Part shown: positions 61,282-64,000 of the stretch, one piece after another
How positions within the stretch are numbered: position 1 is the stretch's first letter
Layout of the letters: each line of letters begins with the position of its first letter
Assembly: GCA_002432025.1 (NCBI GenBank)
Contig: DJFE01000016.1
Location: 50,425-114,424, forward strand
DNA: 64,000 nucleotides
DNA from: Candidatus Avelusimicrobium stercoris
Lineage (GTDB): Bacteria > Elusimicrobiota > Elusimicrobia > Elusimicrobiales > Elusimicrobiaceae
Reading direction: 5' to 3'
Program-made: the position numbers and the translations under genes
The notes under the pieces: generated by a model
Told to the model about the DNA's origin: nothing
Database searches by the model: none
What the model saw: only the letters and a program-made list of their open reading frames with translations

Positions 61282-62043
61282 CTAATTAGCGTCGCCGTGC
61301 ATAAGGGTTTTAAAATCTTTATCTTTGTTTTCCGGGTTTAAATAAATACGGATTTGCCCCTGTTGCGCATCCTGCCGGGCAATAATTTTTTTAATCTTCA
61401 TCAGTTCCAGTAACGCCATAAAACAGGTAATCACGCCGCGCTTTTTGGTTTCCCCCACAAAGATATCGTCCAACAGCACCCACTCGTGCTTTTTGAACAT
61501 ATCCACCACCTTTTGCATCTTCATTTCAATCGGGAATTCTTCCACGTTTAAAAGTTCAATGCGTTTGCGCTCGTCTAACCGTTCAAAAGCGCGCTTGACG
61601 GCGGACAACAAATCAAACAGTTGTAGGTTAATGATTTTTTCCCCGTCGTCAAAAATGGGAGCGGAGCGGTAGAAATTGTCCTTGTTTTCCTCAAACTTTT
61701 GTTCCAAAAATTTGCTGGCTTCCTTGTATTTTTGGTACTCCACCAACTTGGCGATAAGTTCCTTTACGGGGTTGGGGCCCTCGTCCTCGGTCGTCGGCGC
61801 CTGCGAGGGCAACAAGGTTTTGGCCTTGATTTGCATCAGCGTACTGGCCATTACCAAAAACTCCCCGGCCACCTCTAAGTTCAGTTCCTTCATTACGTTT
61901 AAATAATCCAAGTACTGCTTGGTGATTTCGGCGATGTTAATGTCGCAAATGTCCAAGTTATCTTTTTTAATTAAGTGCAATAACAGGTCCATCGGGCCTT
62001 CAAACACATTGATATGCACATTAATCGGCGCAGGGTTAATCAT
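61282..62043 (-). CDS. scpA: Segregation and condensation protein A
   Basis: A 253-residue kleisin linking the SMC head domains. The start PINVHINVFEGPMDLLLHLIKKDNLDICDINIAEITKQYLDYL is the ScpA N-terminal signature; the middle is helical, and a C-terminal winged helix covers about 165-240. GGAG lies 9 bases before the ATG. Together with scpB it marks condensin-type chromosome organisation. Confidence 0.95.
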   Translation of the reverse strand: MINPAPINVHINVFEGPMDLLLHLIKKDNLDICDINIAEITKQYLDYLNVMKELNLEVAGEFLVMASTLMQIKAKTLLPSQAPTTEDEGPNPVKELIAKLVEYQKYKEASKFLEQKFEENKDNFYRSAPIFDDGEKIINLQLFDLLSAVKRAFERLDERKRIELLNVEEFPIEMKMQKVVDMFKKHEWVLLDDIFVGETKKRGVITCFMALLELMKIKKIIARQDAQQGQIRIYLNPENKDKDFKTLMHGDAN

Positions 62044-62058
62044 TTACGCTCCGCAAAC

Positions 62059-62697
62059 CTACAAGGTTAAAATTTTGCCTAACAATCCGACGATTATCCG
62101 GGTGGGCGGCAGTAAAATAAACTGCACCGCGCCCGTTAAAATAAGGGCGAAAACCACCCACATCCCAAAGCGGCTGAAAAACAGTTCGTACTTAAAGGCC
62201 GCCCGCATAGGAAGCAAGGCCGCCACTACGCGCCCGCCGTCCAAGGGCGGAATAGGGATTAAATTAAATACGGCTAAAAATACGTTAATAAACATCCCGT
62301 ATTGTAAAAATACAAAAACCTGCTCCAAGGTCTGCACGGTAAAATGGTTCTGCGCCAAAAGAAAAATCTTCATAACCAGCACACAGATAAGGGCCAAAAG
62401 CAAATTGCACGCCGGGCCTGCCACCGCCACCTTGCCCATATCCTTACGCGGGCGTGGAAAGCGCATCGGGTTTACGGGCACGGGCTTGGCCCAGCCAAAC
62501 AGCGGAAAATGCAAAAAATAACACACCGCAGGCACCAAAAGCGTGCCGACGGGGTCAATGTGTTTAAGCGGGTTTAAGGTTAGGCGGCCGGAGTGATAGG
62601 CGGTGTCATCGCCCATACGGTACGCCACCCAGCCGTGTGCAAATTCGTGCAGGATGATAGATAAAAATAAAATGGGTATAAAGATAATTACTTCCAT
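62059..62697 (-). CDS. Site-2-protease-family membrane metallopeptidase (M50)
   Basis: A 212-residue M50 protease, the compact form without PDZ domain. HEFAHGW (residues 17-23) is the HExxH zinc site in TM1, and NLIPIPPLDGGRV near 145-157 gives the third ligand Asp. About six hydrophobic segments. This form is common beside scpA in many bacteria; its substrate is usually unknown. It is the first gene of the 11-gene operon. There is no ribosome-binding site and the predicted 5' leader is about 11 bases. Confidence 0.9.
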   Translation of the reverse strand: MEVIIFIPILFLSIILHEFAHGWVAYRMGDDTAYHSGRLTLNPLKHIDPVGTLLVPAVCYFLHFPLFGWAKPVPVNPMRFPRPRKDMGKVAVAGPACNLLLALICVLVMKIFLLAQNHFTVQTLEQVFVFLQYGMFINVFLAVFNLIPIPPLDGGRVVAALLPMRAAFKYELFFSRFGMWVVFALILTGAVQFILLPPTRIIVGLLGKILTL

Positions 62698-62714
62698 ATA
62701 TTGTATTCTACTAA

Positions 62715-62742
62715 TTTATACCCGTTCCTGCACGCGCGCCAA
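62715..62742 (-). promoter_or_regulatory. Putative promoter of the 62.7-50.3 kb operon
   Basis: On the minus strand TTGGCG (62737-62742) and TATAAA (62715-62720) are 16 bases apart. The predicted start near 62708 leaves about 11 bases before the ATG, consistent with the lack of a Shine-Dalgarno sequence. Confidence 0.45.
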
Positions 62743-62781
62743 AGCAAAAACGCCCTATAAAAAGCGGGTAAAAAATATTAT

Positions 62782-62810
62782 TTGCTGTTTTAGTTTAAAT
62801 TAGTTATAAT
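62782..62810 (+). promoter_or_regulatory. Promoter of the putative small RNA
   Basis: TTGCTG (62782-62787) and a perfect TATAAT (62805-62810) separated by exactly 17 bases, on the + strand, opposite to all neighbouring genes. Transcription would begin near 62817. Confidence 0.7.
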
Positions 62811-62816
62811 AAATTA

Positions 62817-62936
62817 ACCTTAATTAATCATTAAGGTTTCAACTAAAGCAAAGCAACCGAAGGCCGAAACGTGGGCAAAAGCAGCGCACGGCAGACCCTT
62901 AGGAACGCAAACCCCCGGTTTAGTCCGGGGGTTTTG
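62817..62936 (+). ncRNA. Putative small RNA (~120 nt)
   Basis: No reading frame is present. From the promoter at 62782-62810 the transcript would run to the hairpin 62909-62918/62925-62934 (AAACCCCCGG/CCGGGGGTTT) followed by T. Internal pairings include CCTTAA/TTAAGG (62818-62836), GTTTC/GAAAC (about 62836-62870) and CGTG/CACG (about 62869-62890), enclosing GGGCAAAAGC. It lacks the conserved loop of SRP RNA and is too short for 6S or RNase P. A trans-acting RNA or a riboswitch-like element without a downstream gene on this strand are options. Confidence 0.6.
62909..62935 (+). terminator. Bidirectional terminator after the small RNA
   Basis: A perfect 10-bp GC-rich stem, AAACCCCCGG (62909-62918) with CCGGGGGTTT (62925-62934), with a 6-base loop and TTTT on the + strand. 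On the minus strand it lies 19 bases after the Cys-rich gene's stop and is followed by TTT, so it may serve both. Confidence 0.75.
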
Positions 62937-62953
62937 AAAATTATGGACAACGC

Positions 62954-64000
62954 TTAATTATTGGCTACGCAAGTAAGCACTTTACCTGTACCAGAGGCGT
63001 TGTTACAAGAGGTTCCACTTGAATATTTATAAGTACCATTTGGGCAACCATTGGGCACGGCTTTTGATATCAAGCACTTATAGGAACAAGATTCACTTCC
63101 CAACTTACAATTAGAATTACAAAGGGCATCGTAATCGCTGACAGAGCAAGATTTCATAGAGCCACCAGAATAATATTGTCCATTTTGTTGTCCGCCAATG
63201 CGAGTACCCCCCTCCCAGAATAACCAGCGTTCTTGTGTTGAACCAGTCTTGGGTGATTTAACCAAAGAACCTCCCTGAAAAAATTCATAAGTGTGTACAC
63301 AGCAACGCTCGCCCCCAAAACAAACTGGTTCATAATGGGCTTCCTCAGTCTTGTAGCAATCATTAGGGTCAGCATCTGCTGCCGAACAATCTTTTCTGCC
63401 TGCTGTTAAATTTCCAGAGTCGGGCGAATAATGACAATTAACCAAGACCCCCACATCAATAACTTTGGCCTTAAAAGTGCCCAAGCAAACCCCGTTTTTA
63501 AGTACCATATTGCTAGGGCAGATACACTCGCAGGAAGAACTATCCCAAGTACCTTGACTATTCACACAAGCAGACTCGCCGGAATTGTCGCACCCGGCCG
63601 TTTTGCTTTTGAGTAAAAACGAGGTATAAGTTTTGCCATTTGTCTTTTTATTCCCGGAAGCGTCATAATCACTCGCGTATTGGTTATCCCACCACAGTTC
63701 TTCCCCAAGGTTCGCCGAGTTCTGCGCACTTTTGTTAATTTTGGCGGTACCGGAAATATCCATATTGTCCGCCTTGCCTCCCATTATGGCTACTTCATTA
63801 CCGTAAACTGTACCTGTTACATTGCTTTTGTGGAAGTTCGTATCCTTAAAGGTTACGTTATTGGCCATTATGCGCCCGGCCGTTACCGTGCCGCCGTTTT
63901 CAACCGTTAATTTTTCACTCAAACGGTATTCAGGCGTATTGGTACTGCCTAATGTTGTTCCGTTTTGTACATTTATCTGTTTTAAGTACGCATTAGCCCC
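62954..64000 (-). CDS. Cys-rich repetitive surface protein, 5' end outside the window
   Basis: The frame is open from the right edge of the window to the stop at 62954 (348 codons seen); the true start lies beyond 64000. The first ~110 residues look like short beta-solenoid rungs (VQNGTTLGSTN, VENGGTVTAGRIMANNVTF, NVTGTVYGNEVAIMGGKADN). Then come about 230 residues with more than 20 cysteines in small clusters (CECICPSNMVLKNGVC, GERCCVHTYEF). The style resembles the Cys-rich inserts of the giant protein at 45-49.7 kb. Probably the exposed, variable part of a pilin-like or adhesin-like protein. Family not identified. Confidence 0.75.
   Translation of the reverse strand, partial: GANAYLKQINVQNGTTLGSTNTPEYRLSEKLTVENGGTVTAGRIMANNVTFKDTNFHKSNVTGTVYGNEVAIMGGKADNMDISGTAKINKSAQNSANLGEELWWDNQYASDYDASGNKKTNGKTYTSFLLKSKTAGCDNSGESACVNSQGTWDSSSCECICPSNMVLKNGVCLGTFKAKVIDVGVLVNCHYSPDSGNLTAGRKDCSAADADPNDCYKTEEAHYEPVCFGGERCCVHTYEFFQGGSLVKSPKTGSTQERWLFWEGGTRIGGQQNGQYYSGGSMKSCSVSDYDALCNSNCKLGSESCSYKCLISKAVPNGCPNGTYKYSSGTSCNNASGTGKVLTCVANN

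Noticed and set aside
62817..62936. SRP RNA or c-di-GMP riboswitch
   Set aside because: The GGAAGCAGCC-type SRP loop and the conserved GEMM segments are absent, and no gene follows on the + strand for a riboswitch to control.

Overview
The window reads as a chromosomal segment of a Gram-negative, fermentative, host-associated bacterium. It most resembles the phylum Elusimicrobiota (Elusimicrobium-like gut lineages). The assignment is an inference from gene content: an outer-membrane secretin and LPS exporter, a Rex-controlled AdhE for ethanol fermentation, a very large divergent Tad pilus locus, PorV-type proteins and Cys-rich exported proteins. Codon use is moderately GC-rich in the core and AT-rich in the polysaccharide genes. 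No tRNA, rRNA, CRISPR array or intact insertion sequence was seen.

Layout. 1-1500: a HipB/HipA-type toxin-antitoxin pair on the + strand. 1991-9756 (-): an AT-rich envelope-polysaccharide operon, reading HpcH/HpaI-like aldolase, HAD phosphatase, acetolactate-synthase-like TPP enzyme, DUF1796 protein, GT2 glycosyltransferase, MsbA, and a 5'-truncated rmlA. 9838-10205 (-): an unidentified, highly structured RNA. 10365-13837: divergent rex and adhE with a matched operator-like element at each promoter. 13910-15449: an exported barrel-like protein and a pirin-like protein.

16390-49676 (all -): a ~33-kb Tad-like locus. It holds a fused TadZ-TadA ATPase, TadB with an extra exported domain, TadC, a secretin reduced to its pore domain, RcpC/CpaB, five to six pilin-like proteins (one only 57 aa), a TPR protein, a DsbA-like protein, four signalling proteins, a PorV-family protein, a giant protein with about seven FlgD-Ig-like repeats, and five large membrane-anchored proteins I cannot assign to any family. 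Two clusters of palindromic repeats (15652-16311 and 49959-50243) flank the locus. They include a perfect 35-bp inverted pair 34.5 kb apart, so the locus may be an invertible or mobile unit.

50275-62697 (-): one compact 11-gene operon of housekeeping and envelope genes: site-2 protease, scpA, scpB, glgA, alkaline phosphatase, ftsX, a degenerate-LytM EnvC, ctp, tsaD, a substrate-binding protein without signal peptide, and a GAF-GGDEF diguanylate cyclase. 62817-62936 (+): a likely ~120-nt small RNA with its own promoter and terminator. 62954-64000 (-): the 3' part of a Cys-rich repetitive surface protein that runs off the window.

How it fits together: the flanks are ordinary metabolism and cell-division genes. 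The central locus looks like a lineage-specific surface machine: Tad motor and secretin export pilin-like subunits, disulfide-rich giant proteins form or decorate the structure, a DsbA-like protein may handle their cysteines, and a REC-kinase / kinase / NarL set plus a HAMP sensor may control expression or activity.
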